A DNA stretch of 64,000 nt from Vibrio cyclitrophicus (GCA_023206055.1 CP065366.1:3286001-3350000); one strand, 5' to 3'; shown: positions 1 through 8,199, counted from the first letter of the stretch. Made by a program: numbers and translations. Notes: generated by a model from the letters alone, not told the origin.

Positions 1-31
1 GCTTACGCGCGCGAGTTGGTTGTTTTGCCAT
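1..31 (-). CDS. rpsK: 30S ribosomal protein S11, N-terminal fragment
   Basis: Only the first ten codons are inside the window (start ATG at 31, reading off the left edge). They give MAKQPTRARK, the usual basic S11 N terminus. S11 binds 16S rRNA in the 30S platform near the mRNA exit. It follows rpsM by 19 bases, as expected in the alpha operon (rpsM-rpsK-rpsD-rpoA-rplQ). The gene is truncated by the window, not broken. Confidence 0.9.
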   Translation of the reverse strand, partial: MAKQPTRARK

Positions 32-50
32 TGTACTCTACCTTATCCGA

Positions 51-407
51 CTATTTCTTGATCGGCTTGCGCGGACCCTTACGGGTACGAGCGTTGGTTT
101 TAGTACGCTGTCCACGTAGTGGTAGACTGCGACGATGACGAAGACCGCGGTAACAGCCAAGGTCCATAAGACGCTTGATGTTCATCGATACTTCACGACG
201 TAGATCACCTTCTACAGTGTATTTAGCTACACCATCACGCAGTTGATCGATCTGCTCTTCAGTTAGTTCACTGATCTTAGCATCTTCAGCAATACCCACT
301 TCAGCTAGAATAGCTTGAGAGCGAGTTTTACCAATACCGTAGATTGCAGTAAGTGCAATTACAGAATGCTTATGATCAGGAATGTTAATGCCGGCTATAC
401 GGGCCAT
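51..407 (-). CDS. rpsM: 30S ribosomal protein S13
   Basis: S13, 118 residues, the normal length. It sits in the 30S head and contacts 16S rRNA and, through bridges, 50S L5; its tail approaches the P-site tRNA. The N terminus MARIAGINIPDHKH, the helical body and the Arg/Lys-rich tail ending in KPIKK are all typical. It is the first gene of the alpha operon. Its start codon follows an AGGAG ribosome-binding site inside the S4-responsive leader, so its translation is probably the point of autogenous control. Confidence 0.98.
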   Translation of the reverse strand: MARIAGINIPDHKHSVIALTAIYGIGKTRSQAILAEVGIAEDAKISELTEEQIDQLRDGVAKYTVEGDLRREVSMNIKRLMDLGCYRGLRHRRSLPLRGQRTKTNARTRKGPRKPIKK

Positions 408-500
408 TATTCACTCCTAAGGGGTTCATAAAAGAATTATCCGCAGCAAAGCCCGTTATGGATACGCTGCGGCATACTACTTCTTTTGCACGCAAAAGGT
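408..500 (-). promoter_or_regulatory. alpha operon leader with S4-type pseudoknot
   Basis: Seen directly: on the minus strand a CCGCAGC/GCTGCGG stem (441-447 with 466-472) encloses GTATCC and AACGGGCTTT blocks, followed by AGGAG and the rpsM ATG. From memory these blocks match the E. coli alpha-operon leader, where S4 binds a nested pseudoknot and blocks rpsM translation. I infer the same control here. The outer limits of the structure are approximate. Confidence 0.75.
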
Positions 501-509
501 AGGCCGAGG

Positions 510-538
510 AATATACTCGACTCTACCTAGTATTTCAA
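510..538 (-). promoter_or_regulatory. alpha operon promoter
   Basis: On the minus strand TTGAAA (533-538) is followed after exactly 17 bases by TATATT (510-515). A GC-rich stretch (CCTCGGCC) follows the -10 box, fitting a stringently controlled ribosomal promoter. It lies between rpmJ and rpsM, the known place of the alpha promoter. Confidence 0.75.
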
Positions 539-555
539 GTAAAAATTTCTGCTGA

Positions 556-669
556 TTAGCCTTGGCGTTGCTTATGCTTTGGCTCACTGCAAATCACGCG
601 AACGACACCGTTACGCTTGATAACTTTACAGTTACGGCAGATTTTTTTAACGGAAGCACGAACTTTCAT
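556..669 (-). CDS. rpmJ: 50S ribosomal protein L36 (zinc type)
   Basis: A 37-residue protein read by hand from ATG at 669 to TAA at 556: starts [14 protein letters not shown] and ends KHKQRQG. It keeps the zinc ligands Cys11, Cys14, Cys27 and His32, so it is the zinc-binding form. Zinc-free L36 paralogues lack these ligands and are made under zinc starvation. L36 binds 23S rRNA late in 50S assembly. It is the last gene of the spc operon, 41 bases after secY. Confidence 0.97.
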
Positions 670-710
670 TGCTAAACTCCGTAAATGGAATCGAAATAAT
701 TACTACCGAA

Positions 711-2045
711 TTAACGGCCGTAACCTTTCAGATTCGCTTTCTTTAACACAGAATCATACTGTTGTGACATCAGATGAGTCTGTACCTGTGCCATGAAATC
801 CATGATAACTACCACTACGATTAGTAGTGATGTGCCGCCGAAGTAGAAACGAACGTTCCACGCGACCATCATGAATTCAGGAATCAGACATATAAAAGTA
901 ATGTATAGAGCGCCCGCAAGGGTTAGTCTAGTCATCACTTTATCGATATATTTCGCTGTCTGCTCACCTGGGCGGATACCGGGTACGAATGCACCAGACT
1001 TCTTCAAGTTATCAGCTGTTTCACGTGGGTTAAACACCAACGCTGTATAGAAGAAACAGAAGAAGATAATAGCTGCTGCATAAAGCATTACATACAAAGG
1101 TTGACCTGGGCTAAGAGCTAATGACACGTCAGTTAACCAACCGAACGCGCTGCTTTCACCATTTTGACCAAACCATTGCGCTAATGTTCCTGGGAACAAA
1201 ATAATACTTGATGCAAAAATCGCTGGTATAACACCTGCCATATTAATCTTAAGTGGCAAGTGAGAACTTTGTGCTGCAAACACTTTACGACCTTGTTGAC
1301 GCTTTGCATAGTTAACGACGATACGACGTTGACCACGCTCCATGAAAACTACGAAGTAAATTACAGCAAAAGACAATACCGCGATAAACAACAGAAGAAG
1401 CACATGCAATTCACCTTGACGCGCTTGCTCGATTGTTTGACCGATTGCAGAAGGCAATCCAGCAACAATACCTGCAAAAATCAGAATGGAAATACCATTA
1501 CCGATTCCTCGCTCAGTGATTTGTTCACCTAACCACATCAAAAACATGGTACCAGTTACTAAACTCACGGTAGCAATAAGCGTAAACATGGTTTGGTTGA
1601 TAACAACCAGATTGTCGACCATGTTTGGTAAGCCTGTTGCGATACCAATAGCTTGGAATGTTGCAAGTACAAGCGTGCCGTAGCGTGTATATTGGCTTAT
1701 CTTACGACGGCCTGCTTCACCCTCTTTCTTGAGTTCCGCTAACGCTGGATGAACTACAGTTAGCAATTGGACTACGATCGATGCCGAAATGTACGGCATG
1801 ATACCCAATGCTAATATAGATGCACGCTCAAGAGCACCACCGGAGAACATGTTAAACATTTCTACGATGGTACCTTTTTGCTGATCGAACAAATCGGCAA
1901 GTACAGCTGCGTCAATACCAGGGATCGGCACAAAAGAGCCGGCTCGGAATACTAAAAGTGCACCAATTACGAATAACAAGCGCGACTTTAATTCACTTAA
2001 GCCGCTCTGAGCACTACGAAAATCTTTTCCTGGTTTCTTAGCCAT
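711..2045 (-). CDS. secY: Sec translocon channel subunit SecY
   Basis: Inner-membrane pore protein of the SecYEG translocon, 444 residues, the usual length. About ten hydrophobic membrane segments are visible, starting near residue 22. The plug and lateral-gate region includes a PGI-D segment near residues 42-45, and the large C5 loop carries NPRETADNLKKSG. The chain ends with the basic tail NLKGYGR. It is cotranscribed between rplO and rpmJ in the spc operon, which links export capacity to ribosome output. Assignment is secure. Confidence 0.98.
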   Translation of the reverse strand: MAKKPGKDFRSAQSGLSELKSRLLFVIGALLVFRAGSFVPIPGIDAAVLADLFDQQKGTIVEMFNMFSGGALERASILALGIMPYISASIVVQLLTVVHPALAELKKEGEAGRRKISQYTRYGTLVLATFQAIGIATGLPNMVDNLVVINQTMFTLIATVSLVTGTMFLMWLGEQITERGIGNGISILIFAGIVAGLPSAIGQTIEQARQGELHVLLLLFIAVLSFAVIYFVVFMERGQRRIVVNYAKRQQGRKVFAAQSSHLPLKINMAGVIPAIFASSIILFPGTLAQWFGQNGESSAFGWLTDVSLALSPGQPLYVMLYAAAIIFFCFFYTALVFNPRETADNLKKSGAFVPGIRPGEQTAKYIDKVMTRLTLAGALYITFICLIPEFMMVAWNVRFYFGGTSLLIVVVVIMDFMAQVQTHLMSQQYDSVLKKANLKGYGR

Positions 2046-2065
2046 CTGTACCTCGTTCCTCGAGA

Positions 2066-2500
2066 TTATTCCTCGATTTTACCGCCTGCAGCTTCGATTG
2101 CAGCTTTAGCGCCTTTAGTCACGCGTAGACCTTTAACAGTCACAGCTTTGCTTAGGTCACCAGAAAGAACGATCTTAACAAACTCGATGTTCTTAGTGAT
2201 AACGTTAGCAGCTTTAAGGCTGTTAAGATCAACTACGTCACCTGTTACTTTCGCTAGCTCAGCTAGACGAACTTCAGCAGACACTAGGCTCTTACGAGAA
2301 GTGAAACCGAATTTAGGTAGACGTTGTTTTAGAGGCATTTGACCGCCTTCAAAACCTGGACGAACAGAGCCGCCAGAACGTGACTTTTGACCTTTGTGAC
2401 CGCGGCCACCTGTTTTACCAAGGCCAGAACCGATACCACGACCTACACGCTTCTTAGAAGGTTTAGAGCCAGCAGCCGGTGATAGAGTATTCAAACGCAT
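2066..2500 (-). CDS. rplO: 50S ribosomal protein L15
   Basis: L15, 144 residues. The N-terminal third is a glycine- and arginine-rich extension (GRGIGSGLGKTGGRGHKGQ) that threads into 23S rRNA; the globular C-terminal domain ends at the stop. It is a late 50S assembly protein. It sits 20 bases upstream of secY and 5 bases after rpmD in the spc operon. Confidence 0.98.
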   Translation of the reverse strand: MRLNTLSPAAGSKPSKKRVGRGIGSGLGKTGGRGHKGQKSRSGGSVRPGFEGGQMPLKQRLPKFGFTSRKSLVSAEVRLAELAKVTGDVVDLNSLKAANVITKNIEFVKIVLSGDLSKAVTVKGLRVTKGAKAAIEAAGGKIEE

Positions 2501-2505
2501 TCTGA

Positions 2506-2682
2506 TTACTCCTCAATCTTAACCATGTAGTAAACCTTGTTGATCATACCGCGTACGCACGGTGTATCTTCAAGTTCTACTGTATGGTTGATGCGACGAA
2601 GACCTAGACCTTTAAGACACGCTTTGTGCTTAGGTAGGCGACCAATTGAGCTTTTAGTTTGAGTTACTTTAATAGTTGCCAT
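2506..2682 (-). CDS. rpmD: 50S ribosomal protein L30
   Basis: L30, 58 residues from ATG at 2682 (MATIKVTQTKSSIGR). An in-frame upstream start would add nine residues reaching into the end of rpsE and has no family support, so the shorter form is chosen. The protein has the single ferredoxin-like fold with the GLRRINHTVE segment. It contacts 23S and 5S rRNA regions. It is flanked by rpsE and rplO in the spc operon. Confidence 0.96.
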   Translation of the reverse strand: MATIKVTQTKSSIGRLPKHKACLKGLGLRRINHTVELEDTPCVRGMINKVYYMVKIEE

Positions 2683-2689
2683 CGTGTTC

Positions 2690-3190
2690 TTACTCCGAAA
2701 TAGATTCAACAGTTAGACCACGTTTAGCAGCAACCATTTCTGGTGACTTAACGTCTACTAGAGCACCAATCGTTGCGCGAACAACGTTGATTGGGTTCGT
2801 TGAACCGTATGCTTTAGAAAGTACGTTATGTACGCCTGCAACTTCAAGTACGGCACGCATTGCACCACCGGCAATAACACCTGTACCTTCAGCAGCTGGC
2901 TGCATGTAAACTTTAGAGCCCGAATGACGACCTTTCACCGGGTGGTGAAGAGTGCCTTCGTTAAGCGCAACAGTAACCATGTTACGACGCGCTTTTTCCA
3001 TTGCTTTTTGAATCGCAGCAGGTACTTCACGAGCTTTGCCGTAACCGAAACCTACACGACCATTACCGTCACCAACTACTGTTAGTGCAGTGAAGCTCAT
3101 GATTCGACCACCTTTAACCGTCTTAGATACACGGTTAACTGCGATCAGCTTTTCTTGCAAATCATTAGCTTGTTGTTGTTCTTTAGCCAT
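2690..3190 (-). CDS. rpsE: 30S ribosomal protein S5
   Basis: S5, 166 residues. The N-terminal double-stranded-RNA-binding-like domain carries [19 protein letters not shown], and the C-terminal domain has the [12 protein letters not shown] segment. S5 lines the mRNA entry tunnel and affects decoding fidelity; the loop around residue 20 is where spectinomycin resistance changes occur in E. coli. It lies in the spc operon between rplR (14-base gap) and rpmD. Confidence 0.98.
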
Positions 3191-3204
3191 CTTCCAACCC
3201 TACC

Positions 3205-3558
3205 TTAGAATTTCAGACCAGCTTCGCGAGCAGAATCTGCTAGCGCCGCTACTCGACCGTGGTATTGGAAACCAGAACGATCGAATGCAACTGAAGCTAC
3301 GCCTTTTTCAAGAGCGCGCTCAGCAACAGCTTTACCAACTGCTTTAGCTGCATCAACGTTACCAGTGTTCTTAACTTGCTCACGGATCGCTTTTTCTACA
3401 GTAGAAGCAGCTGCGATAACCTCAGAGCCGTTTGCCGCGATAACTTGTGCGTAAACATGGCGAGGAGTACGATGTACTACCAGGCGAGTTGCACCAAGTT
3501 CTGCAATCTTACGACGTGCACGTGTAGCACGACGGATGCGAGATGCTTTCTTATCCAT
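3205..3558 (-). CDS. rplR: 50S ribosomal protein L18
   Basis: L18, 117 residues, a 5S rRNA-binding protein that works with L5 to attach 5S rRNA to the central protuberance. The very basic N terminus (MDKKASRIRRATRARRK) and the VEKAIREQVKN and AFDRSGFQYHGRV segments are standard. It lies in the spc operon between rplF (9-base gap) and rpsE. Confidence 0.98.
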   Translation of the reverse strand: MDKKASRIRRATRARRKIAELGATRLVVHRTPRHVYAQVIAANGSEVIAAASTVEKAIREQVKNTGNVDAAKAVGKAVAERALEKGVASVAFDRSGFQYHGRVAALADSAREAGLKF

Positions 3559-3567
3559 AGTGATACC

Positions 3568-4101
3568 TTACTTCTTCTTAGCTTCTTTAGTACGCACATT
3601 TTCATCTGCGTAACGAACACCTTTGCCTTTGTAAGGCTCAGGAGCACGGTAAGAACGAATGTCAGCCGCAACTTGACCTACTACTTGCTTATCGCAACCA
3701 GTAATGATGATCTCAGTTTGGCTAGGGCACTCAGCTTTAATACCTTCAGGTAGAGCGTGCTCTACTGGGTGAGAAAAACCAAGAGTTAGAGCTACAGAGT
3801 TGCCTTTCATAGCAGCACGGTAACCAACACCTTTAAGAGTTAGCTTCTTAGTGAAGCCCTCAGTAACACCCACAACCATGTTATTAACTAGAGCGCGAGC
3901 TGTACCAGCTTGTGCCCATGCGTTAGTAACACCTTCTTTCGGACCGAAAGTTAGGTTGGTTTCTTCCTGTGCAATAACTACGGCGCTGTTAAGAACGCGA
4001 GTAAGCTCACCTTTGCTACCTTTTACAGTAACTTCTTGGCCGTTTAGTTTCACCTCTACGCCAGCTGGAATAGCGACAGGTGCTTTAGCAACACGAGACA
4101 T
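3568..4101 (-). CDS. rplF: 50S ribosomal protein L6
   Basis: L6, 177 residues, made of two repeated alpha/beta domains near the factor-binding region of the 50S subunit. The C-terminal signature PEPYKGKGVRYADE, with the lysine-rich tail ending KEAKKK, is conserved. It lies in the spc operon 10 bases after rpsH. Confidence 0.98.
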   Translation of the reverse strand: MSRVAKAPVAIPAGVEVKLNGQEVTVKGSKGELTRVLNSAVVIAQEETNLTFGPKEGVTNAWAQAGTARALVNNMVVGVTEGFTKKLTLKGVGYRAAMKGNSVALTLGFSHPVEHALPEGIKAECPSQTEIIITGCDKQVVGQVAADIRSYRAPEPYKGKGVRYADENVRTKEAKKK

Positions 4102-4111
4102 AATCTACTCC

Positions 4112-4504
4112 TTAAGCTACGTAACAGATGATTTCACCGCCAAGACCTGCTTTACGAGCAGCACGGTCAGACATCAGACCCTTGGAAGTAGAAACAACTG
4201 CAATACCAAGACCACCCATCACTGTAGGTAAAGAGTCTTTATTTTTATAAACTCTTAGACCAGGACGTGATACACGCTTGATTTGCTCGATTACAGGTTT
4301 AGCTTGGAAGTACTTAAGAGTAACTTCTAGCTCAGGTTTTGCTTCGCTGTTAACAGCGAAGTCTACGATGTAACCTTCAGCTTTAAGTAATGCAGCAATT
4401 GCAACTTTAAGCTTTGAAGAAGGCATTTTTACAGCAACTTTGTTTGCTGCCTGACCGTTACGAACTCGGGTCAGCATATCCGAAATCGGATCTTGCATGC
4501 TCAT
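4112..4504 (-). CDS. rpsH: 30S ribosomal protein S8
   Basis: S8, 130 residues, a primary 16S rRNA-binding protein of the 30S platform. MSMQDPISDMLTRVRNGQ at the start and STSKGLMSDRAARKAGLGG near the end are diagnostic. In E. coli S8 also represses the spc operon by binding mRNA at the start of rplE. The same rpsN-rplE neighbourhood is present here, so this control is likely but unproven. Confidence 0.98.
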   Translation of the reverse strand: MSMQDPISDMLTRVRNGQAANKVAVKMPSSKLKVAIAALLKAEGYIVDFAVNSEAKPELEVTLKYFQAKPVIEQIKRVSRPGLRVYKNKDSLPTVMGGLGIAVVSTSKGLMSDRAARKAGLGGEIICYVA

Positions 4505-4533
4505 AAGATTTACTCCAAATGATTAAGTGGCAA

Positions 4534-4839
4534 TTACCAGCTAGCCTTACGAAGACCCGGAATCTCGCCTTTCATGCAAGCTTCACGAACCTTAATACGG
4601 CTTAGACCGAATTTACGTAGGTAACCGTGTGGACGACCAGTTTGGTTGCAACGGTTGCGCTGACGTGATGCACTTGAATCACGTGGAAGAGATTGCAGTT
4701 TAAGAACCGCATTCCAACGATCTTCTTCAGATGCGTTTACATCGCTAATGATAACTTTTAGCGCAGAACGCTTTTCAGCGAACTTAGCTACTAGTTTTGC
4801 ACGTTTAGCTTCACGTGCTTTCATTGATTGTTTAGCCAT
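4534..4839 (-). CDS. rpsN: 30S ribosomal protein S14 (zinc-independent type)
   Basis: S14, 101 residues from ATG at 4839 (MAKQSMKAREAKRAK). The reading frame extends 76 codons further upstream into rplE, but only this start fits the family. The long form is present without paired CxxC motifs, so it is the zinc-free type. The C terminus IPGLRKASW is typical. It assembles into the 30S head. It lies 16 bases after rplE. Confidence 0.97.
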   Translation of the reverse strand: MAKQSMKAREAKRAKLVAKFAEKRSALKVIISDVNASEEDRWNAVLKLQSLPRDSSASRQRNRCNQTGRPHGYLRKFGLSRIKVREACMKGEIPGLRKASW

Positions 4840-4855
4840 AACAGTAACCCTACCC

Positions 4856-5395
4856 TTACTTACGGAATGGGAAGTTAAAGGCAGCCAGCAGAGCTCGGCC
4901 TTCCTCATCGGAACCCGCAGAAGTCGTGATAGTGATATCAAGACCGCGGACGCGATCGACTTTATCGTAGTCGATTTCCGGAAAGATGATTTGCTCGCGA
5001 ACGCCCATGCTGTAGTTACCGCGACCGTCAAAAGACTTAGCGCTAACACCACGGAAATCACGTACACGTGGAAGTGCGATAGAGATTAAACGCTCTAAAA
5101 ATTCCCACATGCGCTCACCACGCAAGGTTACTTTACAACCAATTGGGTAGCCTTCACGAATTTTGAAACCAGCTACAGATTTACGCGCTTTAGTGATAAG
5201 TGGCTTTTGACCAGAGATCGTTGCCATATCAGCTGCTGCGTTTTCTAGCAGTTTCTTATCGTTGATTGCTTCACCAACGCCCATATTTAGGGTGATTTTC
5301 TCAATCCTAGGGACTTGCATGACGCTTGTGTAGCTGAACTCTTTGGTAAGCTCAGCGACTACAGACGACTTGTAGTAATCATGCAGTTTCGCCAT
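4856..5395 (-). CDS. rplE: 50S ribosomal protein L5
   Basis: L5, 179 residues, binds 5S rRNA and forms the inter-subunit bridge with S13. The segments IEKITLNMGVGEA and the C-terminal DYDKVDRVRGLDITI are conserved. By analogy with E. coli its 5' mRNA region is the probable S8 repressor target for the distal spc genes. It is preceded by rplX with a 24-base gap. Confidence 0.98.
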   Translation of the reverse strand: MAKLHDYYKSSVVAELTKEFSYTSVMQVPRIEKITLNMGVGEAINDKKLLENAAADMATISGQKPLITKARKSVAGFKIREGYPIGCKVTLRGERMWEFLERLISIALPRVRDFRGVSAKSFDGRGNYSMGVREQIIFPEIDYDKVDRVRGLDITITTSAGSDEEGRALLAAFNFPFRK

Positions 5396-5419
5396 AGTAG
5401 AACTCCAAATTACTTCTAA

Positions 5420-5737
5420 TTAGTTAGAAACAGTTTCGCCGTTAGATTTGAAGAAACGAACTTTCTTGCCATCTTCGATACGGAAACCGATACGGTCTGC
5501 TTTACCAGTAGCCGTGTTAAAGACTGCAACGTTAGAAGCATCAATAGCTGCTTCTTGTTCAACGATGCCACCTTGTTGACCTAGAGCCGGAACCGGCTTT
5601 TGGTGTTTTTTAACAAGATTGATGCCTTCAACAACAACTTTACCAGTTGTCAGAACCTTAGTTACTTTACCTTTCTTGCCTTTATCTTTACCAGCAAGAA
5701 TGATTACTTCGTCATTACGACGGATTTTAGCTGCCAT
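5420..5737 (-). CDS. rplX: 50S ribosomal protein L24
   Basis: L24, 105 residues, an assembly-initiator protein binding the 5' end of 23S rRNA. The N-terminal KOW segment (DEVIILAGKDKGKKGKV) and the GINLVKKHQKP block are visible. It is the second gene of the spc operon, 11 bases after rplN. Confidence 0.98.
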   Translation of the reverse strand: MAAKIRRNDEVIILAGKDKGKKGKVTKVLTTGKVVVEGINLVKKHQKPVPALGQQGGIVEQEAAIDASNVAVFNTATGKADRIGFRIEDGKKVRFFKSNGETVSN

Positions 5738-5748
5738 GTTGCCGCTCC

Positions 5749-6120
5749 TTACAGAACTTCAGGTGCTAGTGATACAATCTTCATGAATTTCGCGTTACGA
5801 AGTTCACGAGTCACAGGACCAAAGATACGTGTGCCGACTGGTTGCTCAGTAGTGTCATTTAACAATACACAAGCATTACTGTCGAAGCGAATGACAGAAC
5901 CGTCTGGGCGACGAACGCCTTTACGGGTGCGCACTACTACCGCCTTCAGAACATCACCTTTCTTTACTTTACCGCGAGGAATCGCTTCCTTCACTGTAAC
6001 CTTGATGACGTCACCGATATGTGCATAACGGCGGTGAGAGCCACCCAGAACCTTAATACACATTACCTTGCGCGCGCCAGAGTTATCTGCTGCGTCAAGT
6101 GTACTTTGCATCTGGATCAT
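5749..6120 (-). CDS. rplN: 50S ribosomal protein L14
   Basis: L14, 123 residues, located at the subunit interface where it contacts 16S rRNA helix 14. The start MIQMQSTLDAADNSGARK and the end KIVSLAPEVL are standard. It is the first gene of the spc operon and is preceded by its own promoter (around 6190) and the terminator that ends the S10 operon. Confidence 0.98.
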   Translation of the reverse strand: MIQMQSTLDAADNSGARKVMCIKVLGGSHRRYAHIGDVIKVTVKEAIPRGKVKKGDVLKAVVVRTRKGVRRPDGSVIRFDSNACVLLNDTTEQPVGTRIFGPVTRELRNAKFMKIVSLAPEVL

Positions 6121-6149
6121 TGTTAGTGCTCCGCTAAATATTAAAACTA

Positions 6150-6163
6150 GACCCTCTCGGGTC
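6150..6163 (-). promoter_or_regulatory. spc leader hairpin with GAGA tetraloop
   Basis: On the minus strand GACCC-GAGA-GGGTC forms a five-pair stem capped by a GNRA loop. It lies about 25 bases downstream of the predicted spc start and 30 bases before rplN. It may stabilise the 5' end of the spc mRNA; I know of no named regulator for it. Confidence 0.45.
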
Positions 6164-6189
6164 GGGCTGCCTCTTTAAAAGGGACGCGA

Positions 6190-6223
6190 ATTGTACCACC
6201 CTTTTTTTAAATTGGGTAGACAA
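6190..6223 (-). promoter_or_regulatory. spc operon promoter (extended -10)
   Basis: The minus strand shows TGGTACAAT (6190-6198), an extended -10 element, followed by GCGTCCC. The closest -35-like hexamer, TTGTCT (6218-6223), is 22 bases away, too far for normal spacing, so recognition probably relies on the extended -10. Its position directly after the S10 terminator supports the call. Confidence 0.6.
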
Positions 6224-6260
6224 AAAACAAGCGGCTCCAAAAAATTATTTGGAGCCGCTT
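6222..6260 (-). terminator. S10 operon terminator
   Basis: A perfect 13-pair stem (6229-6241 with 6248-6260) with a six-base loop is followed on the minus strand by TTGTTTTTTG. It lies 22 bases after the rpsQ stop. It should end most S10 transcripts, so spc depends mainly on its own promoter. Confidence 0.88.
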
Positions 6261-6282
6261 ATAAGTTATAGAATTACAAAGA

Positions 6283-6537
6283 TTAAATCTTCGCTTTTTC
6301 TAGAACTTTAACCAATGTCCAAGACTTAGTCTTAGACAGAGGACGACACTCAGCGATTTCAACTTTGTCGCCTAGGCCACAAGTGTTGTCTTCGTCGTGT
6401 GCGTGTACTTTAGTCGTGCGTTTGATGAACTTACCGTAAATTGGGTGTTTTACAGTGCGCTCAATAGCAACAACGATAGACTTGTCCATCTTGTCACTTA
6501 CTACACGGCCTTGCTGGATGCGGTTAGTTTCGCTCAT
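6283..6537 (-). CDS. rpsQ: 30S ribosomal protein S17
   Basis: S17, 84 residues, OB-fold protein binding 16S rRNA helices 7 and 11 early in 30S assembly. The segments GRVVSDKMDKSIVV and VEIAECRPLSKTKSW are conserved. It is the last gene of the S10 operon. Its ATG overlaps the rpmC stop by one base (TAATG), which suggests translational coupling. Confidence 0.98.
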   Translation of the reverse strand: MSETNRIQQGRVVSDKMDKSIVVAIERTVKHPIYGKFIKRTTKVHAHDEDNTCGLGDKVEIAECRPLSKTKSWTLVKVLEKAKI

Positions 6538-6728
6538 TATGCGCCTGCCTTTTCAGTCAAAACAGTTTTCACACGTGCGATGTCACGGCGTACAGCTTTT
6601 AGAGTATGAGTTTGCTGAAGTTGACCAGTTGCAGCTTGCATGCGCAAGTTGAACTGTTCACGTAGCAAATTCAATAGCTCAGCGTTAAGCTCTTCAACGT
6701 TCTTTTCGCGTAGATCTTGTGCTTTCAT
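6537..6728 (-). CDS. rpmC: 50S ribosomal protein L29
   Basis: L29, 63 residues from ATG at 6728, which overlaps the rplP stop by one base (TGATG). An in-frame GTG one codon upstream is less likely. The protein is a two-helix coiled-coil hairpin beside the peptide exit tunnel and part of the docking site for trigger factor and SRP. NLLREQFNLRMQAATGQL is diagnostic. Confidence 0.97.
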   Translation of the reverse strand: MKAQDLREKNVEELNAELLNLLREQFNLRMQAATGQLQQTHTLKAVRRDIARVKTVLTEKAGA

Positions 6729-7138
6729 CACATCACCTGCTTAGTTACAAAAGTAGTTTTAACAGGCAGTTTACGTGCCGCTAGGCGGAACGCTTCACGT
6801 GCCAACTCTTCAGGTACGCCATTCATCTCGTACATAACTTTGCCTGGTTGGATTTGAGCAACCCAGTACGCAACTGAACCTTTACCTTTACCTTGACGAA
6901 CTTCAAGAGGCTTTTCAGTAATCGGTTTGTCTGGGAAAACACGGATCCAGATTTGACCTTGACGCTTAATGTGACGTGTCATAGCACGACGTGCCGCTTC
7001 GATTTGACGTGCAGTCAGACGACCACGGCCAACAGCTTTAAGACCGAATTCGCCGAAGCTTACTTCAGTACCTTTAGCTAGACCACGGTTACGACCAGTC
7101 ATAACCTTGCGGAACTTAGTACGTTTTGGTTGTAGCAT
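6728..7138 (-). CDS. rplP: 50S ribosomal protein L16
   Basis: L16, 136 residues, supports the A-site tRNA region and 5S rRNA contact of the large subunit. MLQPKRTKFRKVMTGRNRG and the GKGKGSVAYWVAQI block are standard. The stop overlaps the rpmC start, part of the tightly packed rplP-rpmC-rpsQ end of the S10 operon. Confidence 0.98.
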   Translation of the reverse strand: MLQPKRTKFRKVMTGRNRGLAKGTEVSFGEFGLKAVGRGRLTARQIEAARRAMTRHIKRQGQIWIRVFPDKPITEKPLEVRQGKGKGSVAYWVAQIQPGKVMYEMNGVPEELAREAFRLAARKLPVKTTFVTKQVM

Positions 7139-7149
7139 CGTTCGACTCC

Positions 7150-7848
7150 TTACTTACGGCCTTTACGCTGCTTCTTAGGCTTATCGCCTTTTGGCTCTAC
7201 TGCGTTAGCAGCTGGCATACCGCCTAGAATCTCACCTTTGAAGATCCAAACTTTAATGCCGATCACACCGTATTGGGTGTGAGCCGAAGAAGTTGCGTAA
7301 TCAATGTCTGCACGTAGAGTGTGTAGAGGCACACGGCCTTCACGGTACCACTCAGAACGTGCGATTTCAGCACCGCCAAGACGGCCGCCTACTTGTACTT
7401 TGATGCCTTTAGCGCCTAGACGCATAGCATTTTGTACCGCACGCTTCATTGCACGACGGAACATAACACGACGCTCTAGTTGAGACGCGATGCTATCAGC
7501 TACAAGCTGACCATCTAGCTCAGGCTTACGTACTTCAGCGATGTTAATTTGCGCTGGTACACCTGCGATTTTAGCTACAGCTGCGCGTAGCTTCTCTACG
7601 TCTTCACCTTTCTTACCGATAACAACGCCAGGACGAGCAGTGTGAATAGTCACACGGATGCTCTTAGCTGGACGCTCGATAACGATACGAGATAATGATG
7701 CTTTTTGTAGTTCCTTGGTAAGGAACTGACGTACCTTGAAGTCGCCGTCTAGGTTGTCAGCGAATTCGTTGGTATTAGCAAACCATGTAGCATTCCAAGG
7801 CTTAACGATGCCAAGACGAATACCATTAGGATGTACTTTCTGACCCAT
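7150..7848 (-). CDS. rpsC: 30S ribosomal protein S3
   Basis: S3, 232 residues. The N-terminal KH-type II domain carries [18 protein letters not shown]; the C-terminal domain has the [14 protein letters not shown] block, then a lysine-rich tail. S3 lines the mRNA entry tunnel with S4 and S5 and contributes helicase activity of the ribosome. It lies in the S10 operon between rplV and rplP. Confidence 0.98.
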
Positions 7849-7866
7849 TGCTTACTCTCCTAGTCT

Positions 7867-8199
7867 TTAGCGATCTGCTACAACAATAGTGATGTGGCTT
7901 GAACGCTTCAAGATACGATCCGCACGACCTTTAGCACGAGGCATAATACGCTTCATGATAGGGCCCTCATCTACGAAGATTTTAGCGACATTTAGATCGT
8001 CGATATCTGCACCTTCGTTATGTTCCGCGTTAGCGATAGCTGACTCAAGAACTTTCTTAACTAATACAGCAGCTTTTTTGTTGCTGAAAGTTAGAATTTC
8101 TAGAGCTTGGTCTACCGACTTACCGCGAATTTGGTCTGCAACTAAGCGAGCTTTCTGTGGAGAAATACGAGCAAAGTTATGTTTAGCTAAAGCTTCCAT
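7867..8199 (-). CDS. rplV: 50S ribosomal protein L22
   Basis: L22, 110 residues from the second of two adjacent ATG codons (8199; the other is 8202), matching the usual MEALAKHN-type start. Its globular domain sits on the 50S surface, and a long beta hairpin (around residues 80-98, IMKRIMPRAKGRA) reaches the exit tunnel constriction, where macrolide resistance changes occur in other bacteria. It lies between rpsS and rpsC. Confidence 0.97.
   Translation of the reverse strand: MEALAKHNFARISPQKARLVADQIRGKSVDQALEILTFSNKKAAVLVKKVLESAIANAEHNEGADIDDLNVAKIFVDEGPIMKRIMPRAKGRADRILKRSSHITIVVADR

Noticed and set aside
1260..1532. Open frame on the plus strand inside secY
   Set aside because: It lies fully antisense to secY, has no ribosome-binding site or family character, and the secY frame is intact.
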